Assembly: GCF_006386545.1 (NCBI RefSeq)
Contig: NZ_SWAR01000003.1
Span: forward strand, 62,001-126,000
Source: Methylibium rhizosphaerae
GTDB lineage: Bacteria > Pseudomonadota > Gammaproteobacteria > Burkholderiales > Burkholderiaceae_C
Direction of reading: 5' to 3'
DNA length: 64,000 nucleotides
This document shows, in pieces, positions 18,032 through 27,215 of this stretch; within the stretch, counting starts at the first letter, position 1, and every line of letters starts with the position of its first letter. The translations under genes and the position numbers were made by a program. The notes under the pieces are model-generated. The model searched no databases. It had not been told where the DNA came from and was given only the letters and a program-made list of their open reading frames with translations.

Positions 18032-19465
18032 ATGCAGCCGTACGACGAGATGCACGCCAGCAGCACTCGGGTGCGTGACCACTACAGCCAGTACGACCGC
18101 TGGCTCGCACGCCAGCCGCGCGAGATGATGAGGATCCGGCGCGACGAAGCCGAGATGATCTTCCGTCGCGTCGGCATCACCTTCGCCGTCTACGGCACGA
18201 AAGACGAAGACGGCGCAGGCACCGAGCGCCTCATTCCGTTCGACCTGATCCCGCGCATCATCCCGTCGCACGAATGGCGGGAGATGGAGCGCGGCCTGCG
18301 CCAGCGGGTCACTGCGCTCAACCGCTTCATCCACGACGTCTACCACGACCAGGAGATCATCAAGGCAGGTCTGGTGCCGGCGGAGCAGGTGTTCAAGAAC
18401 GCCCAGTTCCGGCCCGAGATGATGGGCGTGGACGTGCCGGGCAACATCTACTCGCACATCGCCGGCATCGACATCGTGCGCGCCGCCAACCCCGACGGCT
18501 CCGGCAGCTACTACGTGCTCGAGGACAACCTGCGGGTGCCCAGCGGCGTGAGCTACATGCTCGAGAACCGCAAGATGATGATGCGGCTGTTCCCCGACCT
18601 CTTCGGCGAGCACCGCGTGGCCCCGGTGGCGCACTATCCCGACCTGCTGCTCGAAACGCTGCGCGCCGTGGCGCCGGCCGGCGTGAACGAGCCCACCGTG
18701 GTGGTGCTCACGCCCGGCATGTACAACTCGGCCTATTTCGAGCACGCCTTCCTCGCCCAGCAGATGGGCGTGGAGCTGGTGGAGGGGCAGGACCTCTTCG
18801 TGCGCGACAACTACCTCTACATGCGCACCACGCAGGGCCCGAAGCGGGTGGACGTGATCTACCGCCGGGTGGACGACGATTTCCTCGACCCGCTGGTGTT
18901 CCGGCCCGATTCGACGCTCGGCTGCGCGGGCCTGCTGAGCGTGTACCGCGCCGGCAACGTGGCGTTGTGCAACGCCATCGGCACCGGGGTGGCCGACGAC
19001 AAGTCGATCTACCCGTACGTGCCGAAGATGATCGAGTTCTACCTCGGCGAAAAGCCCATCCTGCACAACGTGCCGACGCACCTGTGCCGCGAGCCCGAGG
19101 ACCTCAAGTACGTGCTCGCGCACCTGCCCGAACTGGTGGTCAAGGAAGTGCACGGCGCGGGCGGCTACGGCATGCTGGTGGGGCCGGCGGCCACCAAGGA
19201 CGAGATCGCCGCCTTCCGCGAGCAGCTCCTGCTCAACCCGAGCAACTACATCGCGCAGCCCACGCTGAGCCTGTCCACCTGCCCCACCTTCGTGGAAAGC
19301 GGCATCGCGCCGCGCCACATCGACCTGCGGCCCTTCGTGCTGTCGGGCAAGACGGTGCAGATGGTGCCCGGCGGGTTGACACGCGTGGCCTTGAAGGAAG
19401 GCTCCCTGGTGGTCAACAGCAGCCAGGGCGGCGGCACGAAAGACACCTGGGTGCTGGAGGCATGA
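18032..19465 (+). CDS. circularly permuted ATP-grasp type 2 protein
   Basis: A 477-residue stand-alone circularly permuted ATP-grasp protein (DUF404/DUF407, COG2308). It shows GITFAVYGTKDED, the FIHDVYHDQEII segment, VDVPGNIYSHIAG, VLTPGMYNSAYFEHAFLAQQ, RRVDDDFLDPLVFRPDSTLG and the C-terminal VPGGLTRVALKEGSLVVNSS. A purine-rich stretch (AAGGGGAAGCTG) precedes the ATG at 18032. It starts 59 nt after the previous transglutaminase and overlaps the next gene by ATGA. Its domain and that of the fused gene at 14424 share several motifs but clearly differ in sequence, so the two sets are not a recent duplication. Predicted role: ATP-dependent peptide or amide bond formation; substrate unknown. Confidence 0.92.
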   Translation: MQPYDEMHASSTRVRDHYSQYDRWLARQPREMMRIRRDEAEMIFRRVGITFAVYGTKDEDGAGTERLIPFDLIPRIIPSHEWREMERGLRQRVTALNRFIHDVYHDQEIIKAGLVPAEQVFKNAQFRPEMMGVDVPGNIYSHIAGIDIVRAANPDGSGSYYVLEDNLRVPSGVSYMLENRKMMMRLFPDLFGEHRVAPVAHYPDLLLETLRAVAPAGVNEPTVVVLTPGMYNSAYFEHAFLAQQMGVELVEGQDLFVRDNYLYMRTTQGPKRVDVIYRRVDDDFLDPLVFRPDSTLGCAGLLSVYRAGNVALCNAIGTGVADDKSIYPYVPKMIEFYLGEKPILHNVPTHLCREPEDLKYVLAHLPELVVKEVHGAGGYGMLVGPAATKDEIAAFREQLLLNPSNYIAQPTLSLSTCPTFVESGIAPRHIDLRPFVLSGKTVQMVPGGLTRVALKEGSLVVNSSQGGGTKDTWVLEA

Positions 19466-20430
19466 CGATGCTGTCGCGGACTGCAGATCACTTGTTCTGG
19501 ATGGCTCGGTACATGGAACGGGCCGAGAACACAGCGCGCATGCTCGACGTCAACTACCAGACCGCGCTGCTGCCCCAGTCGGCCGCGGCGGCGGAGCAGG
19601 GCTGGCGGGGCCTGTTGAGCATCTCGGAGCTGCTGCACGAGTTCCACAAGCGGCACGATACGGTGAACGCGCGCACGGTGATGGACTTCATGGTGAGCGA
19701 CGAGGACAACTCGTCGAGCATCGTCACCTGCCTGCGCTCCGCGCGAGAGAACGCACGAGCCGTGCGCGGCGCACTCACCACCGAAGTCTGGGAGATGCAG
19801 AACCAGACCTGGCTCGAGTTCAACCGCATGCTCAAGTCGGGCACGCTGCAGCGCGACCCCGGCGAGTTCTTCGAATGGGTGAAATTCCGCTCCCACCTGT
19901 CGCGCGGCGTCACCCTGGGCACCATGCTCCAGGACGAGGCCTTCCACTTCCTGCGCATCGGCACCTTCCTCGAGCGGGCCGACAACACCGCGCGCCTGCT
20001 CGACGTGAAGTTCCACTCGGCACAGAGCGAGTTCTTCGGCGCCGGCCAGCCGCGCGACCAGCAGGAGGTGGACTTCTATCACTGGTCGGCCATCCTGCGG
20101 TCGGTGTCGGGCTTCGAGGTCTATCGCAAGGTCTACCGCAACGTCATCCGCCCCGAACGCGTGGCCGAGCTGCTCATCCTGCGGCCGGACATGCCGCGTT
20201 CGCTGGCCGCCTGCATGAACGAGGTGGTCGACAACCTGCGCATGGTGGCCAACGACCAGAGCCATGAGACGCTGCGGCGGGCGGGCCGGTTGCGCGCCGA
20301 CCTGCGCTTCGGCCGCATCGACGAAATTCTTGCCACCGGCCTGCATGCTTTCCTCACGCAGTTTCTCGATCGAGTGGGTGACCTCGGTCTCGGCATCAGC
20401 CGTGACTTCCTGGTGCCCGTGAACGCCTGA
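19462..20430 (+). CDS. alpha-E domain protein
   Basis: A 322-residue all-helical alpha-E protein (DUF403), starting MTMLSRTADHLFWMARYMER, the conserved family N-terminus, with the second family motif FLRIGTFLERADNTARLLDVK near residue 175. The alpha-E domain has no assigned chemistry. It almost always accompanies circularly permuted ATP-grasp and transglutaminase proteins and is thought to act with them. The ATG overlaps the stop of the ATP-grasp gene (ATGA at 19462-19465), so the two are probably translated together and may form a complex. The next gene, a transglutaminase, begins 11 nt later. Confidence 0.93.
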   Translation: MTMLSRTADHLFWMARYMERAENTARMLDVNYQTALLPQSAAAAEQGWRGLLSISELLHEFHKRHDTVNARTVMDFMVSDEDNSSSIVTCLRSARENARAVRGALTTEVWEMQNQTWLEFNRMLKSGTLQRDPGEFFEWVKFRSHLSRGVTLGTMLQDEAFHFLRIGTFLERADNTARLLDVKFHSAQSEFFGAGQPRDQQEVDFYHWSAILRSVSGFEVYRKVYRNVIRPERVAELLILRPDMPRSLAACMNEVVDNLRMVANDQSHETLRRAGRLRADLRFGRIDEILATGLHAFLTQFLDRVGDLGLGISRDFLVPVNA

Positions 20431-20441
20431 AAGGGAGCGAG

Positions 20442-21236
20442 ATGCGTCTGCGCATCGAGCACAGCACCCACTACGGCTACAGCCACGTGGTGCAGCATGC
20501 GATCCAGACGCTGCGCCTCACGCCCCAGAAGTCTGCGCAGCAGACCGTGCAGCAATGGCACGTTCAGGCGCCGGGTACGCTGTTCGAGTCGGTCGATGGC
20601 TACGGCAACCTCGCGCATACCTACACCATCAAGCGGCCGATGATGCGAGGCACGGTGCGGGCTTATGGCGTGGTCGAGACGCATGCGGATGCCGGCGTGA
20701 CCGACGCCCCGGGTGCGTTGTCGCCCTGGCTCTACCTGCGGCCCACGCCGCTGGCAGAAGGCCACCAGCGCCTTGCGGAGTTCGCAGCCCATCACCTCGA
20801 CAAGGGGGTGAACGAGGCCACGCTGATGTCGCTCGCGGGAGCGGTCAACGAGCAGGTGAGCTATCGGCCCGGCAAGACCGACGTGGGCACCACGGCGCTC
20901 GAGGCCTTCGACTGGGGGCATGGTGTTTGCCAGGATCAGGCACACGTCTTCATTGCGGCCTGCCGTACGCACGGCGTGCCGGCGCGTTATGTGAGCGGGT
21001 ATTTCTACGCCGCCGATGCGCCCGAGCTCGCGAGCCACGCATGGGCCGATGTGTGCGTGGACCCGCAGGCCGGGCGCTGGCTGAGCATCGACATCACGCA
21101 TCAATGCCTGATGGACGAACGCCACGTGCGCCTGGCGGTGGGACCCGACTACGCGGCCTGCCCCCCGATCAAGGGAGTGCGCATGGGTGGGGGCAGTGAG
21201 ACGATGGAAGTGCAGGTGGACATTCGACCTGTGTAG
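20442..21236 (+). CDS. transglutaminase-like family protein
   Basis: A 264-residue protein with N-terminal beta domain (MRLRIEHSTHYGYSHVVQHA) and a transglutaminase-like core with C163 in HGVCQDQAHVFIAACR, His in LASHAWADVCV and Asp in WLSIDITHQC. It ends with the family tail CPPIKGVRMGGGSETMEV. AAGGGAGC lies just upstream of its ATG. It is the last gene of the second ATP-grasp/alpha-E/transglutaminase set, 11 nt after the alpha-E gene, and is followed 31 nt later by a hemolysin III gene on the same strand. Three transglutaminase proteins therefore serve this locus. Specificity cannot be read from sequence. Confidence 0.93.
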   Translation: MRLRIEHSTHYGYSHVVQHAIQTLRLTPQKSAQQTVQQWHVQAPGTLFESVDGYGNLAHTYTIKRPMMRGTVRAYGVVETHADAGVTDAPGALSPWLYLRPTPLAEGHQRLAEFAAHHLDKGVNEATLMSLAGAVNEQVSYRPGKTDVGTTALEAFDWGHGVCQDQAHVFIAACRTHGVPARYVSGYFYAADAPELASHAWADVCVDPQAGRWLSIDITHQCLMDERHVRLAVGPDYAACPPIKGVRMGGGSETMEVQVDIRPV

Positions 21237-21267
21237 TCGGTGGCCTCCTGTGGAGCAGGAGGCCGTC

Positions 21268-21930
21268 ATGACTGCCCTGGAACTTGAGATCGAAGAGCGT
21301 CCTCAGAGTGAAGTCGAAGAGGTCGCCAACAGCGTGAGCCACGGGCTCGGCTTCCTGGCCGCATTGGCCGCCGTGCCCATCCTCCTGGTGGCCACGAACG
21401 CCCGCAACGGCAACACCTCCCAGCTCATCGGCGTGAGCGTGTTCTCCGCCACCATGGTGCTGCTGTACCTGTGCTCCATGTGCTACCACGCGCTGCCCCC
21501 CGGCCGGGCCAAGAAGCTCTGGGTGCGGCTCGACCACATCGCGATCTTCCTGTTCATGGCCGGCAGCTACACGCCGTTCGCGCTCGGCGCTCTGCACGAG
21601 GCCTGGGGGGCGGCTGCCTTCGGACTGGTGTGGGGCCTGGCGATGATCGGTGCGGCCATGAAGGCGATGAACCGCCTGACGCATCCGCTGCTGTCGACCG
21701 GGCTGTACGTGGCGATGGGCTGGCTGGTGCTGGTCGCGGCCTACCCCATCCTGCAGCGCATGCCGCCTTCGGGCCTGTTCTGGCTGCTCGGCGGGGGCGT
21801 GGCCTACACCATCGGCGTGGTGTTCTTCATGCTCGATTCGAAGCTGCGCTTCGGCCACCTGGTCTGGCACCTGTTCGTGATGGCGGGCAGCACCTGCCAC
21901 TTCCTTGCGGTGCTGTGGTATCCGGTGTGA
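21268..21930 (+). CDS. hemolysin III / PAQR family membrane protein
   Basis: A 220-residue integral membrane protein of the HlyIII (TrhA/YqfA) branch of the PAQR superfamily, with about seven hydrophobic segments. Diagnostic motifs are VANSVSHGLGFLAALAAVP near the N-terminus, SMCYHALPPGRAKKLWVRLDH with conserved Ser/His residues, and FGHLVWHLFVMAGSTCHFLAV near the C-terminus, giving the metal-binding-like SxxxH ... D ... HxxxH set. Bacterial members have been linked to membrane lipid homeostasis, and haemolysis is not a safe inference. AGCAGGAGG precedes the ATG at 21268. It may be the last gene of the upstream transcript. Its stop codon directly abuts that of the convergent mltB gene. Confidence 0.9.
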   Translation: MTALELEIEERPQSEVEEVANSVSHGLGFLAALAAVPILLVATNARNGNTSQLIGVSVFSATMVLLYLCSMCYHALPPGRAKKLWVRLDHIAIFLFMAGSYTPFALGALHEAWGAAAFGLVWGLAMIGAAMKAMNRLTHPLLSTGLYVAMGWLVLVAAYPILQRMPPSGLFWLLGGGVAYTIGVVFFMLDSKLRFGHLVWHLFVMAGSTCHFLAVLWYPV

Positions 21931-23067
21931 CTACGACGAAGGCGGCTGCTGCGGCTGCGGTGGCTGTTGCTGGGGTTCCGGCACCGTGGCGGCGACGATG
22001 TTCGCCACCGCACGGCCGAGCTCGATGACCGCGAGCGCGTAGTAGCTCGACCAGTTGTAGCGCGTCACCGCGTAGAAGTTCGCGGTGCCCGCCACGTAGC
22101 TGGGCGCGGCGTCGCCGTTCTGCAGCTCCACCAGCGCGAGCAGGCCGTTGTGCTGCCGCGCGGCCTCGGGCAGCGCGGCGCCTCGTTCAGCAAATTGCGC
22201 TGGCGTGAAGCTGGGCACGATGTCCGGCACCAGCAGCACGGCACGGTCGACCACCTCGACCGGCGCGGCAACCTCGTAGTGGGTGGGCATGCCGCGCTGC
22301 CAGCCGAACTCGGCCAGGTAGTGCGCCACCGAGCCGATCACGTCGGCGCTGCTCGCATGCAGGTCCACACGGCCGTCGCCGTCGAAGTCCACCGCGTACT
22401 TGTTCCAGGAGCTGGGCATGAATTGCGGCATGCCCAGTGCGCCGGCATACGAGCCCTTCAGCGAGAGCGGGTCGATGCCACCCTTGTGGCACAGCACGAA
22501 GAACTGCTCCAGTTCATCGCGGAAGAACGGGCTGCGGTCCTTGCGGCCGGTGGGGAAGTCGAAGCTCAGCGTGGCCAGCGCATCGATGACGCGGAAGCCG
22601 CCCATGTGGCGCCCGTACAGCGTCTCGACGCCGACGATGCCGACCACGATGTCCGCGGGCACGCCGTACTTTTCTTCGGCCGCCCGCAGCCAGCGTTCGT
22701 TGTCGCGCCAGAACTCGACGCCGGCACGCAGCCGCGTCGGCTCGATGAAGCGTGCGCGGTAGGCCGACCAGTCCTTTGCAGTGCCCGCCGGCGGCGGCAT
22801 GATGAGCTTGGCCACATTCGGCAGGTAGCGCGCCTGCGCCAGCGTGTCGCTCACCCACTGCACCTCGAGGTTCTGCCGTTCGGCGATGTGGCGCGCCAGA
22901 GCCATCACGTCGTCGCGCCGTCCGTAGGTCACCACGTCGGGCGCCTGGTCGCTTTGCACCTTGTGGCGTGGCTGCTTCTTTGGGGCTGCCTGCGTCAGCA
23001 CTGGGGCGGTCAGTGCCGCAGCCAGGCCGAGGACGAGCGCAAGGCGCAAACGCGTGAGCGGAGACAT
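21931..23067 (-). CDS. mltB: lytic murein transglycosylase B
   Basis: A 378-residue exported peptidoglycan lytic transglycosylase of the SltB/MltB family, cleaving MurNAc-GlcNAc bonds with 1,6-anhydro product formation. A signal peptide is evident (MSPLTRLRLALVLGLAAAL, cleavage probably after TQA). No lipobox cysteine is present, so it is likely a soluble periplasmic form. The catalytic Glu lies in VGIVGVETLYGRHMGG; further family motifs are GSYAGALGMPQFMPSSW and the Asp-rich FDGDGRVDLHAS. The C-terminal 16 or so residues are Pro/Gln-rich and probably disordered. It starts 33 nt upstream of the TgpA-like gene end on the same strand, so it could be co-transcribed with the moxR-DUF58-tgpA operon. 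Confidence 0.93.
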   Translation of the reverse strand: MSPLTRLRLALVLGLAAALTAPVLTQAAPKKQPRHKVQSDQAPDVVTYGRRDDVMALARHIAERQNLEVQWVSDTLAQARYLPNVAKLIMPPPAGTAKDWSAYRARFIEPTRLRAGVEFWRDNERWLRAAEEKYGVPADIVVGIVGVETLYGRHMGGFRVIDALATLSFDFPTGRKDRSPFFRDELEQFFVLCHKGGIDPLSLKGSYAGALGMPQFMPSSWNKYAVDFDGDGRVDLHASSADVIGSVAHYLAEFGWQRGMPTHYEVAAPVEVVDRAVLLVPDIVPSFTPAQFAERGAALPEAARQHNGLLALVELQNGDAAPSYVAGTANFYAVTRYNWSSYYALAVIELGRAVANIVAATVPEPQQQPPQPQQPPSS

Positions 23068-23100
23068 CGGGACGGAGCGAGCTAAGGGGGAACGTGGTCT

Positions 23101-25224
23101 TCAGCGCGGAGCAACGGCCGCCTGCGATGGCGGCTCTTCCAGAGCTGGCAATTTGCCGGCCAGGACAGCAATGCCGCGTGCGAGGCTGCGGGCCAGTGTA
23201 GCGGTCTCCCGGGCGCTGCGGCCCGCCGGCTGCGGACCGTAACGCAGGCCTTCGAATGCCTGCAGCGCATGCGCCAGGTCGTTGCCGCTGGCGCCATGCA
23301 CCCGCAGCACTTCGGCAGCCAGGCCGCGTGGCGGCAGATGGGGCGGCGCTTGAAGGCCGGCGGACCGTTCCAGTGCCCTGCGCACCTGCCCGTAGGCGCG
23401 CAGCCAGGGGTCCATGCGCCGCTGGTCCCACCATGCCCAGGCGGCTCCGGCGAGGCTCAGCGCCGCGAGCGCACCGATCAGCAGGTGTGCCAGGTCGGAC
23501 CAACTGGGCGATTCGAACCCGAGCTGCTTCAGCAGGCCGAGTTGCGAGCCGCGCGAGTAGCTGAGCACCCAGCGGTTCCACTGGTTGTTGACCGCTTCCC
23601 AGAACTCGCGCATCTGCTGCAGCAAGGCGGGGTTCATGGTGCCGATGGCGCTGGCCACCAGCCCGGGGGGCGGTCGCAGATTGCGTGCGCGTTCGACGCG
23701 GTCGGGCGCCACGGCGGCGGTGGGGTCGGCGCGTTGCCAGCCCACGCCCCGCTGCCAGTATTCGGCCCAGGCATGCGCGAAGCTGTTGCGCACGACGTAG
23801 GTCCCGTCGAAGGGGTTGATCTCTGCACCCTGGTAGCCGGTGACGACGCGAGCGGGTACGTCCATGGCGCGCATCACCACCACGAAGGCAGCCGCGAAAT
23901 GTTCGCAGAAGCCGAGCTTGCGGTCGAGCCAGAACTCGTCGATCAGGTCAGGGCTGCCGTCCTCGCCGTAGAGGCCGGGCGTGAGGGTGTAGCTGAAGCC
24001 GGCGGTGCGGATGTGCTGCATCACCGCGCCTGCGAGGCCGCGCGCGTCGGCGTTCGCCAGGCGCGGCTCCGCCCGCAGGGCCTTTGCCCAGGCGAGCGTG
24101 CGAGGGTTGAAATTGGCCGGCAGGTCGAGGAACGTGGCCAGCCCGGGTTCGGGTTGCAACGGGCCGTGGCGGAAATCAGTCCAGGCTCTGGCGCTTACGC
24201 GAAGGCGCTCGGTGATCGCGCGGTTGGTGAGCCACTGCAGGTCATCACGCCTGAGGGCTCGCAGATTGTCCGGCCCGCCCTCGATGGTCGGCGCCTCGGG
24301 TGTCAGGTCGAGCAGCGGCAGGATGGCCGAGCGCTGGGGCTCGATGACGGCCTCGTAGCTCGTCGGTGTGCCCAGCAGCTGCACCGGCGCGCGCGCGCTG
24401 CTGTCGCGAGAACTGAAATGCGCGTCGACCGGGCGCCACTCCTTGCCGTCGAACTGCCCGAACACCGGTCCGCGAAAGTACAGAGACTGGATCGACGGTG
24501 CGCGGCCGGCGGGGAACTGCAGCACCATGGCGACCCGGTCGTCCGTGGCCAGCTCGTTGACGGTGCCGAAACGCATTTCGTTCGAAAGCCCGGTACGGCC
24601 CGAGGCATCCTGCGGCACGCCCCACAGGGGCCCGACCCGCGGAAACAGCACGAACAGCAGCACCATCAGCGGGGCGCCCAGCAGGGCCGCCTTGGCGGCC
24701 AGCGTGCCGGCCTGCTTGAGCGCCGGCTGGCCCACCGGCATGTGGGCCAGCACCAGTGCGGTGAGCAGGCCCCAGATAGAGATCAGCATCGCCGCCGCGG
24801 TGAGCATCGACTGCGAATACAGGAAGTGGGTGAGGATCAGAAAAAAGCCCAGGAAGAAGATGACGAAGGCATCGCGCCTTGCCCTGAGTTCCAGCGTCTT
24901 CAACGCGGTGAGCACCACGATCAGCGTGACACCGGCCTCCTTGCCCAGCAACGTGCGGTGGCTCCAGAACGTGAGCACCGCGGCCGCCGCCAGGACGATC
25001 GCCAGCCACCAGCGGCCGGGCAGGGCGGCATTGTTCAAGGCGAGCTGCGTGCGCCACAAAAGGACGGAGCCTGCCAGCAGCGAACACCACAGCGGCAACC
25101 GGCCGGCGTGCGGCAGCAGCGTCCATGCGATCACGGCCAGCAGGAACAGGGTGTCGCGCGCTTCGCGCGGCAGATGGCCGAGCCGTGCGGCGAACCTGCC
25201 GGCCAGGGTGAGGGGCGTCTTCAT
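23101..25224 (-). CDS. TgpA-type membrane transglutaminase (DUF3488)
   Basis: A 707-residue protein. N-terminal residues to about 190 form several membrane helices (DUF3488). A periplasmic transglutaminase-like core follows, with C440 in RKLGFCEHFAAAF, His in NSFAHAWAEYW and Asp in WQRADPTAAV, then a single membrane helix near residue 595 (LLIGALAALSLAGAAW) and a cytoplasmic DUF4129-like tail. This matches Pseudomonas aeruginosa TgpA, an essential membrane protein with periplasmic transglutaminase activity. Its ATG overlaps the stop of the upstream DUF58 gene (ATGA at 25221-25224), and the MoxR ATPase gene lies before that, the standard three-gene order. It is separate in type from the soluble transglutaminases at 11-21 kb. 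Confidence 0.92.
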   Translation of the reverse strand: MKTPLTLAGRFAARLGHLPREARDTLFLLAVIAWTLLPHAGRLPLWCSLLAGSVLLWRTQLALNNAALPGRWWLAIVLAAAAVLTFWSHRTLLGKEAGVTLIVVLTALKTLELRARRDAFVIFFLGFFLILTHFLYSQSMLTAAAMLISIWGLLTALVLAHMPVGQPALKQAGTLAAKAALLGAPLMVLLFVLFPRVGPLWGVPQDASGRTGLSNEMRFGTVNELATDDRVAMVLQFPAGRAPSIQSLYFRGPVFGQFDGKEWRPVDAHFSSRDSSARAPVQLLGTPTSYEAVIEPQRSAILPLLDLTPEAPTIEGGPDNLRALRRDDLQWLTNRAITERLRVSARAWTDFRHGPLQPEPGLATFLDLPANFNPRTLAWAKALRAEPRLANADARGLAGAVMQHIRTAGFSYTLTPGLYGEDGSPDLIDEFWLDRKLGFCEHFAAAFVVVMRAMDVPARVVTGYQGAEINPFDGTYVVRNSFAHAWAEYWQRGVGWQRADPTAAVAPDRVERARNLRPPPGLVASAIGTMNPALLQQMREFWEAVNNQWNRWVLSYSRGSQLGLLKQLGFESPSWSDLAHLLIGALAALSLAGAAWAWWDQRRMDPWLRAYGQVRRALERSAGLQAPPHLPPRGLAAEVLRVHGASGNDLAHALQAFEGLRYGPQPAGRSARETATLARSLARGIAVLAGKLPALEEPPSQAAVAPR

Positions 25225-26219
25225 CTCAGGCCCCAGGTCGCCAGCAGTTCGAGGCAAGCCCGGCGGTGCTGCTCGCCATGGTCGGGCGCAAGCTCGCTTC
25301 CGGGCAACCGCAGTCCGTAGGCGGCGCCGGCACGATCGGCCGCCAGCACCCAGGCGGTCAATCGCGACAGGCGGTCCTCCGGCGCGAGGCCCACGGTGTG
25401 CTGCCAGTCCAGCCACAGCTCGAGCCGTGCCGACGAGGCGGTGTCGCGCGTCACGAGTTCTCCGCCGGTCTCCAGGGCCCTTGCGGCCTTCTTCCACACC
25501 ACGAGCTTCATCGGATCGCCGCGACGATAGCCGCGCACGCCTTCGACTTCTCCACCATCCTGGCTGCGCGCCAGGGTGGGGCCGCCCGGCATGGCGCGAG
25601 CGGCCGGCACCGGGGGCGCGGGACGCTCCGGTTTGGGGTAGACCAGCACCTGGGCCACCGGCCGCCAGTTCGTCCAGGCGCGGAACAGGCCGAGCGGAAA
25701 GCGGGTTTCGGCTTTCAGTGTGGGCACGGGATGCCGGCCGCGTCGCGGCGGCACGAAGCTCACGTGAGTGGTGGCATGGCCACCGGAGGGCACGTCACTC
25801 CAGCTCCACGCGCGGGCCTGGCCTTCGCCGTCGACGCGCATCCCGATGCCGTATCGAGGCCGGTTCGTCGTGCTGCGCAATGACACCTCCAGGACCGCGG
25901 CGTCGCCCGCGAATACCGCCGCAGCTGGCCGCAGGTGCAGCGTGAGGCCGCGCAGGGTGCCGTGCGTCACGTGCATCGACACCACGCCAGCCCCTGCAAG
26001 CAGGAAGGTGAGCACATAGCCGAGGTTGAGCTGGTAGTTGATGGAAGCCACCAGCAGCACCAGCAGCGTGACGCCGAACATCAGCCCTGCGCGCGTGGGC
26101 AGGATGTAGACATTGCGCTGGGTGAGCGTGAGGGTGTCGGTGCGCGGCAGGCGCGCTTCCCACCAGTTGCGCCAGCGTGCTCGCACCGCACGCGCCGGAT
26201 GGGGCAGGGCCAGTTGCAT
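25221..26219 (-). CDS. DUF58 domain-containing protein
   Basis: A 332-residue membrane-anchored protein. Two hydrophobic segments (about residues 45-85, from RAGLMFGVTLLVLLVASINY) precede a beta-rich region, then the DUF58 signature EVEGVRGYRRGDPMKLVVWK near residue 235. DUF58 proteins carry a degenerate von Willebrand A-like fold and almost always follow a MoxR ATPase, which is thought to act on them as a chaperone. That is the case here: the MoxR gene ends 14 nt upstream and the TgpA-like gene overlaps by ATGA downstream. A function in envelope assembly or stress is inferred from context only. Confidence 0.9.
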   Translation of the reverse strand: MQLALPHPARAVRARWRNWWEARLPRTDTLTLTQRNVYILPTRAGLMFGVTLLVLLVASINYQLNLGYVLTFLLAGAGVVSMHVTHGTLRGLTLHLRPAAAVFAGDAAVLEVSLRSTTNRPRYGIGMRVDGEGQARAWSWSDVPSGGHATTHVSFVPPRRGRHPVPTLKAETRFPLGLFRAWTNWRPVAQVLVYPKPERPAPPVPAARAMPGGPTLARSQDGGEVEGVRGYRRGDPMKLVVWKKAARALETGGELVTRDTASSARLELWLDWQHTVGLAPEDRLSRLTAWVLAADRAGAAYGLRLPGSELAPDHGEQHRRACLELLATWGLR

Positions 26220-26233
26220 GGCAGCTTGCGTCT

Positions 26234-27160
<927 letters not shown>

Positions 27161-27215
27161 AGGCCCGCACCTTAGCTCAAAGTCGAAGCACCAAAGAGGA
27201 AGACAAGGGAACGGC

